Shown here: piece by piece, positions 31,259-43,100 of the stretch
Numbering within the stretch: the first letter of the stretch is position 1
How the letters are laid out: every line of letters begins with the position of its first letter
Assembly: GCA_012931725.1 (NCBI GenBank)
Contig: CM022948.1
Span: 74,643,552-74,707,551 of the forward strand
From: Litsea cubeba
Taxonomy: Eukaryota; Streptophyta; Magnoliopsida; Laurales; Lauraceae
Direction of reading: 5' to 3'
Length of the DNA stretch: 64,000 nt
Notes under the pieces: generated by a model
The model's database searches: none
Seen by the model: the letters and a program-made list of their open reading frames with translations, nothing else
Told to the model about the DNA's origin: nothing
Program-made: the position numbers and the translations under genes

Positions 31259-31933
31259 ACACAGATTCTATCCACACTCGGCATAAAAAATTTAAAATTC
31301 TGATTTTGCTTTCCACACACTCAAAACATACCTAAAATGCCCTATCCCCTTTCTCTTTACACTCAAATTGTTTGGAGCCTCTCCTGCCATTGTCGACGAG
31401 CGTTTGGAGCCCTCCTCCTTCCAATCGGTAATATCCCTTCTCCTCCATTTCTTCTTTTTCCTCTCTATCCGTCTTGGGAGTTTCTAAGATTGATCTTTTT
31501 TTTTATTCTGAGATTTTTCTTGGGAGTTTCTCCTCCATCCCCTCTCCCTTCTCCTCCTTGGACATTTGGAAATTTGTTTGTTATTCTGAACTCTGTGATG
31601 CTTGTAAATTGGATTCGGAGTTTCAAACTATTGTTTAACTTGATATTCCCTTGTCAGACTTCTTAGCCATTTTGCAGAAGTTTCCAAGGCTTAAAACTCA
31701 ATTCATGAAAATAAATTCAGATCCAGTCTGTTCAGCCCTAAGAGACTGAACAAACCTAGTACGTTCAACCTCTCGGGGCTAAACAAATCCACTCTGTTCA
31801 CCCCTAAGAGACTGAACTAACCCAGTTTGTTCAGCCTCTCAGGGACAAATAGAGTGGATTTGTGACACAGTGGATTTTTTTTGTATTAAATGTTTAATTT
31901 ATTATTCTTAATGGTTGACATTATATTTCAGAT

Positions 31934-33096
31934 ATGGATAGGGGCGATGGACCTAGAGTTCGACCGAAAGCTTCTAACAAGAGGCGTTTTGCAAGAAGAG
32001 TTGGTGATGTTCCTGAAGAACCAGATGTCACGGACACCCAGATGGAAGAGGGAAATGAGGATACAGGTTTTAATGAAAGTGTTGCAGAAGAGATGATTGG
32101 ACTGATTCCTGGCGGTCCATCAGACACTTCATTGTTGTCTAGTTTCCATACACATATAGTTGCATATATTTGACAGGATGAGGTTTGTCAGATTGGTTAT
32201 ATTAAGACTCATTTATTTATTTTTTTTCAACATATTCTATATGTTAATGCAGGGGTGCCCCCCACTTAGGTGCTTGAGTCATGGTGGAAAAGTGGGTGTG
32301 TGGGCATTGAATGTTAAAGGAGTACAAAATAATAGATTGAAAGAGTTGGTCACCAAATCTGGATTGACTCCACTATTGACCTCATCTTACTGATATGTGA
32401 ATAAAAGTGTCGTGTCAAGTTTTGTTGAACGGTGGCAGCCTGAGACAAACACATTTCACTTATCATTTGGAGAGATGACCATTACGTTGGATGATGTTGC
32501 AGCCATTCTTCGGATCCCAGTCATAGGCCGGTCTGTTTCGTATAATGCTAGGCTGACATTTGCTAATGCTCGGTCATTACTAGTGTCTGCACTGGGAGTT
32601 GAACTGGAAGAGGCACATGATGAGCTAGTCTCAGCCCAGGGTCAATCAATAAGGAGATGGAATGACTAAGGAGTAGATTTTCAGACGTTTCTGATGCACA
32701 GCCGGAGGAGATGATCATGTGTGCAGCCAAAGCTTACTTGTTGTATTTATTAGGTTGTACACTGTTTTACGGACAAGAGTGCAATACGAGTTCCGATCAT
32801 TTATCTTACACTTTTGATGGACCTGGATATTGTCCGCTCATATGCATGGGGTGCTGTTGCATTGGCATACTTGTATCGCCAGTTAGGATTAGCGAGCTGG
32901 TATGGAGTCCGTCAAATTACTGGCTATTTGACACTACTTGAAGCATGGGTTTAGGAACATTTTGAAGATATTATAACAAATCCCAACCTCCAATATTCTG
33001 AGAGCCAGCCCGAGTGCACTTATGGATTCCTCGCAGGGAGTCTGGAGAGGCAATGTCAACCTTACAGGCATTATGAAAGAAGATTGACATGATGAG
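31934..33096 (+). pseudogene. Plant mobile domain (PMD/MAIN-like) gene, 5' part
   Basis: The first exon-like block (31934-32180) ends in DTSLLSSFHTHIVAYI, then a TGA (32171-32173) where the family has W. Next is an intron-like gap with gatgag|gtttgt and aatgcag borders. From about 32250 the domain core appears: PLRCLSHGGKVGVW, then SFVERWQPETNTFHLSFGEM, ITLDDVAAILRIPVIGRSV and, in another frame, YAWGAVALAYLYRQLG and ITGYLTLLEAWV (about 32840-32950). These match the MAIN/MAIL1/PP7-long-form PMD family, found both in host nuclear proteins and in transposons. A stop at 32391-32393 and a frameshift near 32770 break it. Host PMD proteins affect genome stability and TE silencing; a role here is unknown. 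Confidence 0.85.
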
Positions 33097-36073
33097 TGTA
33101 AGGTCCGTGACCTTATTGGGTCAGTTGGGCCTAATAGTAGGCCCATTGACCTGTTTATTTAGTAATTATTTTATTTAATTGTAATTTAGATATTTAAGTG
33201 GGTTTAGATCATGAGCGAGTTTCTTTTAGTATTAGAATAATGTCTGCGAAGTTTCGTGGGATTCCAAGTTTGTTTGATCCTAGCAGGGGGTAGTTTGCAG
33301 TTTAGGAAAAAATGAGTGTTTTTTTGAAATATTCCAAATGTCGCGATTTTTGGGTTCATTGGAAAGGTTTCGTCGCGATGATCACTTTTATCTCTTGACT
33401 CGTCGTGATCCGACGATCAAAAACCCTTTAAGTAGTCAATTCTTTCACCGGACCCACTTAAGGGGTAATTTAGTATTTTTCCCTTTATCTTCTTCTTAAA
33501 CAAGGATTAGCCCTAATCATTTTCATTCATTCTCTGCAACGAAAGCAACAGCAGCCCCCATTTTTTCCTCTTCCTTTCTAAAGCCCATAACTCTAGCCCG
33601 GAAGATCATTCTCGAAGTTACGAACCGCTAATCTCCATCCTCTCAATCTCCTCTTCCTTCTAGTACCAATTTGGTAAGATTTCTCACAACCTCATAATTT
33701 CAATCTTTTCCTCTTTGCTTAGATTAGGTTTGATCTTGATCTTTTTCTTTTCTTTCTTCTCCTTTGCGTTTTAGATTGCGTTTTATCGGATTGGATCGTG
33801 GATTTTGTAGTAGAAAGCTCCTCCTCGAGTTTTACCCATTTTCATCTTCTTCTGACATTGAGGAAGTAGATTTGCTTTAAATATTGAGCATGCATATATT
33901 ATTATTGCTTCTTGTTAATTCATTGCTTAGATTTTTCCCTAAATTCCAAGCTTGTCATGGTTAATTGGATTACATATGCTAAAATTGGATAAATGGGTTT
34001 AATGGACTTTACTTGTATATGGTTTGATGAATGGAATGGAATGTGGTTTGAGAGAGAGGGCATGGAGGCTCTTCTCATGCAGGTATAGGCCTTGGAAAGG
34101 CTTAGGAAGGAAGGAAATGGACCCCAGGTGAATGGGATTAGAAATACCTTGAAACATGCCAAATCTGCTTCAGCTCGGGCTCAGGCAGCAAGCAGGCTCG
34201 CTCTAGCATGCTTAACCCTCGCTATAGCGAGTTTTGCTACTGTTTTGGAGTCCAGGCAGAATGCATTCTCGCTATAGCGAAACTTTGGCTCCCTATAGCG
34301 AGACTGCATTCTACAGACAACAACGTCCACTTTGAACGGGCATAACTTTTGACCTGTTCATTAGAATTTGGAGTTCTATATACTGTTGGAAAGCCCTTGA
34401 GACGTAGAATACAATGGTTCTATTTCATCATGATCGGAGGTCAGAAAGTGATGTAAATACTTAGATTATTGATCTAGCTTATGTTTTTATTGGAAATGAG
34501 ACCGGTAACCTTGGTTTGGGCCTTAGATGTTGGAAACCTTGATTTTACTATCTCTTGACCGTTAATGGGATTGAAATCGAAACACGTGGCTTGGTGTGAA
34601 TTCGATGGGTTATCTAAGTATTCGTGTATTATGCATGGTGTAACTGAATGCGTATGGAACTGAACCAATAGACGCTTAACATGATTGTACACCAATGGAT
34701 TTTCCTAGAAGCATCGTTGATCCAAATTCCACACGTACTCTGTTAGGACTTGTGGAATACATGGATGATACCACTTGCCTAGGATTTGATTATAATATCT
34801 CATTGACTTGTGACTTGTATCCATTGTTTATATTCCTTGTACACTCTCTTGGCATAAAATACTTAACTAAATATGAAATATAAATCCTTATAGGATTTAG
34901 GACTTTGATCTGACTTAGAGTGTACCTTAGGAACCCGTGTCATGTAATTGATAAACATGACTGGCTAGCAATGAAAGGGATTATTATGTGGTTTACTTGT
35001 CTTGTATTGTCTTGAATGAGATAATCCATATGATCATGTCTTATGAATTAAGCTAGCCAGACTTGTTTGTCTTGTCTGTTCTTGTGTCAACACCACTACG
35101 TTACTATTCGCATATCATGGCCATCTGCAGTTTGGGGTTTTATTGATGGGCCAGTTACACGGTCGTAGGGGTGGGCAGTCGGCGTCAGACGGCGCCCATG
35201 GCGTTGAATAGCTGGGAACGGGCTAGGACCTTGCTACTATTCCCAGGACCGGGAGCTAGGATCCCACTGGAGCCGGATTTTGGTATCAGTAGTCCGGATT
35301 GGATTGTTACTGTTACCCCAGGAGGTGGCTTGGACATCCTTGGAGTCTCCCTCTTGATACTTGTATTGCATTGCATGGATAGTGGTTATTGCTAGGATTC
35401 TCGTTATTGTTTCTATATATTACTCTTGCTTTATGCTTAACCTCGCAATCCTTGTATTCACATGATTATTATACCTGTCATTACTCTATATTTGGCGCAT
35501 GTCATGTTTATTATGTTTTGCTTATCTATTGCTTAACATGTTGTTGCCTCTGATCCTTGGTGTGCAGACACCTCAGGTGGTTACTACTACTATGAGGAGC
35601 AGGCCAGTGAGGAGATCCCAGATGATCTCCAACCAGCAGAGGAGGAACGAGAGTGGCATGCCGATCACGTAGAGTAGCTTCATCATTCCCTGCATGAGAG
35701 AGATTTACATGGGAATTCATTAGATTCATTAATTCTTTTATTATCTCTCGTTGGACCTTACTTCATTGACTTGGTTTTATTTTAATGGCCTTGTTTATTG
35801 AGTTAGCCATTGTAATAGATTAACTTAACTCTCTAGTTTTGTTCATTCTTTTGTAGTAACTTTAATTATTAATTCAAGTTACTGTTCACTGTTGATGTTC
35901 CATAAGCCTGGAGTCGTATGAACTCAACATTTATTGTAGTACAGGAGGCTTGAAATATAATATTCTCACAGCGGACTTACGATCCGTGGGCCTAAAGGAC
36001 AAAATTTTAATTAGTCCTTAAATTCACTATCTGGATCCGGTTTATTCTTTAATCGGGTCCGGGGGACGTGACA
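33097..36073 (+). mobile_element. Gypsy (Tekay/Del-type) solo LTR with 5 bp target duplication
   Basis: TGTAAGGTCCGTG ... GGGGACGTGACA, 2977 bp, with atgag on both sides (33092-33096 and 36074-36078). It is the same family as the LTR at 58141-61089 in opposite orientation (about 85 percent identity over sampled parts, judged by eye). There is no internal region, so two LTRs probably recombined. It sits inside the PMD gene. Confidence 0.95.
34198..34305 (+). repeat. Cluster of ctcgctatagcgag palindromes in the LTR
   Basis: A perfect 14 bp palindrome lies at 34218-34231, with near copies at 34268-34281 and 34290-34302. The sister LTR has the same cluster (about 59876-59985). Confidence 0.85.
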
Positions 36074-36168
36074 ATGAGCATTGACATGGTACTAATGAAT
36101 GTTGTTATTATTCTCACTATTTTCAAATTATGTTAATTAATATGGTACACTTGTTTTCATGTTTTCAG

Positions 36169-36346
36169 GTTTACTTAGGATCCATATAAACGTATTAGGC
36201 ACCGCCATCCATTTCATGAGGTTGCCTTCTATAGTGGGTGCATAAAGTGTATGGATGTCGTTGAGCTGTATCATCCGGATAGGGTATTGAGACAGTTTGG
36301 TAGGATTGTCATTAACAAAAAAAAAAAAGAATTTGTTAGTAAATAG
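36169..36346 (+). pseudogene. PMD gene, 3' exon (after the solo LTR)
   Basis: After an acceptor (gttttcag, ending 36168), the frame reads DPYKRIRHRHPFHEVAFYSG, then KCMDVVELYHPDRVLRQFG. This is the conserved C-terminal part of the PMD, with TAG (36176-36178) where W is expected before DPY. The stop is at 36344-36346. It shows that the solo LTR split one PMD gene in two. Confidence 0.8.
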
Positions 36347-37322
36347 CATAATTTATGAGCTAATAATGTATAATGAAAAAAATTTAGGGGCAATACCTCA
36401 ACAAAATGATTGTCATTAACAAAACATATCGCAATCTCCCTGCGAGAGGCATATGGCAATGGTACTGACCTGAGTGGCAGAAAAGTAAGAAATTGTTTCA
36501 TGCTCAAGTGGTACAAAACAATATTATAACGGGGTGATATAAGATGTCCCATGTCAGGCATAGTCATCCAATGCTGATAGGGTGGGTGATCCTCTAAATA
36601 TGATAATGTGTCAATAAGTTCTTGAACCCTATTCTCCGCCCCATATAACAGCTTGTATTGATCCAAGCGAGCAACCAACTCGTCTAGTATATCTGTCCTA
36701 ACCTGTCTTCAGTGAGCCCAACCAATCCAACAATGGCTCTGAAGCCACAATTACCATCAGCTGCAACGTCCTTTATATGGCATATATAAGGCCTCAACCC
36801 CTTTGGAAATGATTCTATATGAGAAACAAGCCTCGTTGATCCAGTCCGAATCACCTTCTCCTTTTGTTTTCTTTTTGGTTTGTATCCCAACGATGTTGAA
36901 GCACCAAGAACTGGCAATGGTGCGGTGGATATAGGAGAGTTACTATCCTTGGCAAACTGTACCAACTCAAAAGAACTTGGCTCACGTTTGGTACTAGTAT
37001 TAACCTTCAGAGGTGGTCGACCTCGAGTTCTTGATTTAACTTCTGGTTTTATTAAGAACGTGCTGTCTGGCCTTACTAGCTCTCTCAACTTCTTTAAAAG
37101 TTGCAACTTTCTTGTATAATCATATTCATTGAACCGCTGGGTAAATGACTCTAATTCAGGCTTACAATCCAACTCCATACCATAGCTTTTGGGTGCACAA
37201 TAAGACAACAAATCAAGCTCGCACCAATAAGGATGTACACAATTGAGAGGAATTGGTCGTCCTTCACTAATGTAGCGTGCAATCTCACACGCACCCACAT
37301 GTTTTGTGGTCAATACCAACAA
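36271..37322 (-). pseudogene. OTU cysteine-protease domain of the MULE protein
   Basis: This is the C-terminal part of the transposase reading on the minus strand. A linker (TRGRPPLKV..., PKRKQKEKV) is followed by the OTU catalytic box DVAADGNCGFRAIVGLVG (D and C at about 36744-36760). After a one-base shift near 36690 come HWMTMPDMGHLISPRYN, LPLRSVPLPYASRREIAI and the histidine box FVNDNHFVEV (about 36395-36420). Cys and His of the OTU triad are both present, so only the frameshift breaks it. OTU enzymes cleave ubiquitin or related chains; the use of the domain in transposons is unknown. A donor-like gag|gtattg follows the His box. Confidence 0.85.
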
Positions 37323-38998
37323 TATTGGCTCTCTTTGTTTTTGCTAATATTTTCTCCAATTCACTTCTGGAAATGTTACCACGAAGCTCCTTAAATTCCG
37401 ATGGCTTAAAATTGTGTTGAACAATTGTCTTGCATTTCTCAAATGATGCTTTAATGCGTGTATGCTGCAATTTAAGCAAACTGTGTATCTTTGTCCAATT
37501 CAATTCAAAGTTGCCTTGGCTTGATCCAAGTTGCCTCTTCAATTGTGATGTGCACTCTCGGCCCTATCAAGAAAACATATGGTACAAGGATTAATAATTG
37601 ACCAAGTAGTTATTATTATTGAGTAAATATTTGTAATAAAGTATTCAGGTTACCTGTTCGTTGTAGTACTCCCCAAATGCATATATCTATTAGTCCATGC
37701 AAACACGAATCTTTCTTTGGATGTATCTAACCAACTGCATTTCACGTAGTGAAGTGCTTCTGGATAAGTGATGAAAGTGTTATTTATCATTGAAAGTTGT
37801 TGAATGTACTCTTCTTCCGTGGAGGAAGACACCAACATATTCCAACACATAGGAAACTTGTCCCATTTTTCCTTAGTTTCAAACAACTTATTGCATCTCG
37901 CCAGTACATTTTTACCAATGTGCCATATGCATAAAAAGTTTATAGCATTAGAAAAAACCATATTTTTGGCTTTCATAAGTGTCATCTCTCTGTCTGTGGC
38001 TATAACACTAGGAACAATACCATCATCAATGATACTACGCAATACACCCAATGCCCATGCGTAGTTATCTTCGCGTTCTGCTTGAAGGTATGCAAAGTAA
38101 AACGAAAATGTCATTTCAATAGTCATCACTCCGACAATCTCCAATAGGGGCATGCGGTACCGATTGGTCTTGTAGGTGCAATCCATTATCATAACATACG
38201 GAAAAACACGCAACAAGTCTAAGCTAGTAGGGTGTGTCCATAACGAATCAGTGACCGTCTCACTATTGTCACACATCCTATGCCATTCAATGTAATTATG
38301 CTCGCTAACTTTCTCAAGAGTTATTGCATCTGACTTCTCCCACCCCACTCAGCGATTTTATGCTTATAACGTGCATTGTAGATAGTCTTCATTGTGCTTA
38401 CATTTAAATTATTTCTTTGCTTTAATGTAACCAAAATCTCCTTTGGTCGAACCATGCTCCTAGACATATCAACCAACAACTTTGTTTCGTTCTCTGACAA
38501 TCTCCCTGCAAATGAGTGTCCCTTTAGATATTCTGCAGCCGGATGATTATGCACGCCACATATAACTTCCAACATCCAATCATCATTTGTGCCCAACTTC
38601 TTGCCCTTTAATAAAAATGGGCATCCACATTTCTTTGAACTTGACTGCTTGATCTTCTTTTTAGTAAGACCCTCTTTCTTAGCCATCAAATCTCTATAGT
38701 GTCCACTTCTTTCACATGCAAGGATAACTCTGGGTTTTTTTTTCCAATCCCACCCGCATTTGATACCTTATTGACAATAACAAATCTGTTTCTCCTTCCA
38801 ATGTCACGAGCCCACGTGATTAATGCTTCCCGACTGTTGAATATCTGCATATATTAGAATTAAATAAGATGATAATAACTCATAATGTTCATTTTGAATA
38901 TAATTCAACTATATTTCTTATTTCTTCAGTGTTAAATTCATGACTATAGTCCACAACGCATTCGGAGCGAACTTGACTACACTGTGTAGACACAACAT
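37285..38998 (-). pseudogene. MULE transposase (FAR1-like N-terminus, DDE, SWIM remnant)
   Basis: Minus strand. FAR1/WRKY-like DNA-binding part: CERSGHYRDL then CGCPFLLKGKK and EVICGVHNHPAAEYLKGH (about 38520-38850), with a probable earlier exon at 38918-38998. MULE DDE core: RVFPYVMIMDCTYKTNRYRM (first D), VIATDREMTLM (second D), CIWHIGKNV, then HLGSTTTNR split by an intron (donor after 37653) from AESAH (the E), about 37555-38250. Breaks are a frameshift near 38300, another near 37545, and a gap near 37300 where the SWIM finger goes from KTCGCV to ACEIARYI in another frame, so about 20 residues are lost. The protein continues into the OTU domain. Confidence 0.85.
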
Positions 38999-39747
38999 CC
39001 TACATTAAAGCATTGATTGATTAGATAGGAGGGAGGAACATATTTTATAGAAATTGAGAATAAACTGCCACTGTTTGGTAGTATCTTGTGGAACAAACAT
39101 TTTATATTCCGCCATATATGGCCAAACACAATCATTTCGTTCGGCGCTATTCTGAATATAAAGTTTTTTGTTGAGCCAGATACAGCTAAGCAAAATTGAT
39201 ATGTTCAACTATAAGAGGCTGAACGTTGGCAATTTGTTCTGCACTAAAAGTCTGAAGGTTTCGCGACAACAAAAAATAAAAAAAGGCTTTACAAGCTTCG
39301 AAAAATACCGGAAATATAAAAAAAAAAAAAAACACAAAAACTCACCTTCTCGCTGCTATTATGTTCGGAAACTACATTTTTCTTGTTAGTTTGCTCATCC
39401 ATTAGACAAAAAAAAAAAAAATATTGAGAGTGAAGTTTCACTAAGAAGTAATATGTCCGACAATGGTGGGATATGATGGGAGAGTAGAATATGATAAATA
39501 GAGAGATAGTGATGTGAAGGGAAGAATGAGAATGGAGGAAGAAAGGAATGAGAGTGAAGGGATGGATGAGATGGTGGAATAAGAGGAACAAGAGTAATGA
39601 GAATGGAATGATGAAAGTGAAATGGGACGATGTGCAAAGAGAAAATTAAAGAGAAAATTAAAGGTTCAGGCATGATATGTGATTGTCATTTTTGATATTT
39701 TCATATAGGGATATAAATGTATTAAAAAAGTTTAAAAAATTCTATCT

Positions 39748-39791
39748 ATGAAGGATTCAAAGCGTTGTGTATTTAGAACTTAGAAGCCTTC
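39748..39791 (-). repeat. Right TIR of the MULE
   Basis: Read outward-in on the minus strand it starts gaaggcttctaagttctaaatacacaacgc. The following 9 bp (39792-39800) form the candidate target duplication. Confidence 0.85.
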
Positions 39792-39800
39792 CATACTAAA

Positions 39801-40193
39801 ATCAAAGAGAATAAGGAAAAAGGAAAAAGGCAAAAAAGACCCTCGTTTTGTGGGTTTTTTTTTTTTTTTTTTTTTCGAGAGTTGGGTTGGGCCCGATTCC
39901 CATCGGATTAGGGTCTGATTGACAGCCCCATACTAGCAGACGATCTGGAAAATTTTTATTTTTCCTGTTCAATTCGATTCCAGCGAGGCAGAAACTAGAA
40001 AGAGTCTTGGGCTGAAACAAAGATCACACTTGAAGGTGATTTACTTATAAACTCTTCTAAACTCCAATCTGTCTAAAACTCTCTCTCTCTCTCTCTCTCT
40101 CTTGATCTCTTTCGTTGTTGCAGTTGTCGTCGCGTGAGGAAGGAAGAGAGAGATTGCAAGCAAGGATCCCATTCCCATCTGAAAGGCATAGCC
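39801..40193 (+). promoter_or_regulatory. Promoter/5' UTR of the coiled-coil gene
   Basis: A T22 tract (39850-39873) is followed by unique sequence. A (CT)n run at 40080-40102 lies in the expected 5' UTR, 90 bp before the start codon. CT repeats near plant transcription starts are common Y-patch-type features. Confidence 0.45.
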
Positions 40194-43100
40194 ATGGCGT
40201 CTTGGAGGGAAAAAGAGGGCGAAGAGGATTTCGGTTCTCTTTTCGAGGGCATGGTCCTTATCGAACCTTTTAGCTCCCATGACCACACCACCGCCACCAC
40301 GTCAGTAGCAGTTGCAGCAGAAGAAGAAGAAAGAGAAAGAGGAGGAGGAGAAAACGACGACGACGAAGACGGATCTATTGCTCTTCCTCATCCTTCAGCC
40401 GATTCACAGCAACAACAGCAATCAGAACCCCTAGACGAGAACCTCTTCTCCGATCTCACACTCGCCCAAGCACTCTCTTCAGACCCGCCCGATCATAACA
40501 ACCATCCCCTTCCCCTTCCGAAGAAGAATACAACGACCTCTCACAGGCCCACCACCACGTCGTCTTCTACTGCTACTAGTTCGTCTTCTTCTAGGAAGAA
40601 AAGGAGGGGTGGCTTTCGGATCGGCTACGCACGAGATACTCCAGAGTCCCCAGACACCAAATTACCACATCCTCCATGCCCCTCCAACAACAACGTGGAC
40701 AACGACGACTGCGACGGCGGGGATGCTGCTGCTATTAAGATCCATGCATCTACTACTACACCATCCCTTCCCGATTCAATTTCCGATCCAATTCCCAATT
40801 TATATGCCCCTCCCGAATCTCCTCCTCCAATTCCTGTTGCTTCTTCTTCGCCTGATATTGGAATTCCCTCGGAGAACAAATCCACCGCTCAAGGAGACAC
40901 AAGTACAAGTACGGTTCCTCCTCGTAAAAAAATCCCCTTGGACAGCGACACTGCCAATGATGCAACGGACATAGACCTTCAGATCAAGCCTTCTCAACAA
41001 GAAGAAGAACAAGACGACCCCTCCTGTTCGAGCGAGGAGAAACTGGATACAGTGAGAAGACACATCTCCCAAAAGCTGGAGAGGATCCGTGAAACAGCAT
41101 CCTCTCTTTCCACTGCAAGGAAGGAATCTGTGAGAAGGAGAAGGAAAGCATCGGAGGATGTCAATTCAGCATCCCTTAGCTACAAGGATATGGAGAAGGA
41201 GCTCGAGGAAGCTTGTGAGGCCGAAGACTTTGAGAGGGCCGAGAGGTTGAGCGAGAACCTAGCTGCTGCTGACAAGGACAAGGAAGCATTCATCAGAGCG
41301 CTGAGAGAGGCCGAAGCAGAGTGCACTTCGGTCGAGTCAAAGATGCGGGAGGTTCTTGAGTTGCAGATCACCACTGAGGAGGAAGGCGCTTCCATGCTTG
41401 AGGCCTTCGCTAGGGTGAGAGAAGGGAACGAAATTTACCTTATAGTTATTAAGTTTTCTTCTTATATCTTTCCATAATAATGTCTTGATAATCCCCCCTG
41501 ACCTTATGGTTAGTAGATTTTCTTCTTATCTCTTCCTTAATAATGTCTTGATAACCCCCTCATAAAACGACTTTACTTTTGGCTCAATTGATGAAGGCAT
41601 AAATGAAGAATGCAATCGATGAGAAATAAGATCACACACACGTAATACATCCAAGGGAAAGAACACGACTTTGGAGGGAATTGAGAAGATATCCATTTTT
41701 TTTTAATAAAAGTTAAATTTTTATTTCACAAAAAAAGAAACAAAGCACAACGAGAGAAAAACATCAAACAAAGAAAAAAGGATAACTAAACATCAATAGA
41801 CAAGGTAGAGCCAAAAACTCCTATACGAGCAAGACTATCCTCCACGGCATTAGCTCCCCTAAGAATATGATTGAAGGTGGCTTCCAATCTCCTTGAGATA
41901 TCCTGCACCTCCTCCACCCAATCTGCCAATCTCCAAGGATATCCAATTTTAAGGAACCATGGATAGTCTCTGGTGATTTTAGTAGTTAGGAGCAATGGAG
42001 AGAAATTGCTTGGCCTGAGATACCCTTGAGTCCCATCCTTGGAATTCTGGACAATGCTTAGTGACTGTGTTTTCACGGAGATTAACAAAGGAATCTAGAA
42101 CTTAGAAAATTTTCAGAAAAGGGGAGGTGAAACTATAGCTAAAGTAGATTCTGCACATTAGGGCTTCTTCCAATTTGGGATTGACCCGTGGATCTGTTGG
42201 ATACGGACTTATGGGTGTGTGAGTAAGTAACAGAGGAGAAAAAAAGAAGAAGAAGTATGTAGAATGCTTATTAGGAGCAACTTACTCTTTTCTCCCCCTA
42301 ACTCATCTGTGAAGATTCCACCTAGAATCTCCTCAGACCACCACCCTTTGTTGATAAAATGTGGGCAACTGAAGAGTCAGGATGCTAAATCCTTCCAATT
42401 TGATGGAATGTGAATGACACACCCATGGTTCAACGGAAGAGAAGACTGGGCTTCCAATGAGTTTAGAAGCAACCATCGTCAAGTAAAACCCCTACTGGCC
42501 GACTTCTGTTCACAGTAGGTCATTAGGTGTGTCCGTTTGGGATGTCTACCAATTCATAGGGGTTATGGGTTAGGATGAAAGATTTGGATTGATCAAAGGT
42601 GGCTCCAGACAGGAGTTTTTCAGCGGTTCTATTTAGAAAAATTTGACCCTGGTCCCCACTAATTCTCAACTAGTACTCGGTCACAAATTGCAATTCAGCA
42701 TCTGTCTCAAAAGGCCACATGGGTATGATGAATCCTACTCCCCCACAGAAGCTACCCCCACTGAATTGCACTCATCTCAAACTGACGCCTGCCAAATGTT
42801 ATTCAGCTTTGGATTGGATCAGAAATAGATGTAGAAAAGCTATACGTATTGAAATATTAAAAAATAAATAAATATATATACATACTTAATGAAGGGTTAA
42901 AGATGTCGTACTTTGAGGCTCTGAAAAATTAATGGTTATGATTATCTGATCTGGTTCTGTTTGGTTTGGGTTTTAAGCCAGCTCAGTTAGTTTCTATGAA
43001 CAATGTCTGTTCTGTTGTCATTTTCATGTGTGCTTGCATATAGACACACATTCACGTATCTTCTCTTAGTCATTGCTCTTACCTTTGACTAAATTTGTTA

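Larger units (their letters stand above)
31222..39791. mobile_element. MULE carrying PMD and transposase-OTU genes, 8.57 kb
   Basis: The left end gaaggcttc-taaatacacaacg-tttgaa (31222-31253) and the right end (39748-39791, reverse complement gaaggcttctaagttctaaatacacaacg-tttgaa) are inverted repeats; the right has 7 extra bases. Flanks aaaactaaa (31213-31221) and catactaaa (39792-39800) agree at 7 of 9 positions, the size expected of Mutator target duplication. Inside are a PMD pseudogene (+), a MULE transposase fused to OTU (-) and a nested Gypsy solo LTR. Without the solo LTR the element is about 5.6 kb. All genes are broken, so it is not self-mobile now. Confidence 0.85.

Noticed and set aside
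39289..39673. Minus-strand frames rich in His, Ser and Phe beside the right MULE end
   Set aside because: Compositional bias from GA-rich subterminal sequence; no conserved motif or splice context.
39850..39930. A second SINE next to the T22 tract
   Set aside because: The tract resembles a reversed tail, but no flanking duplication was found.
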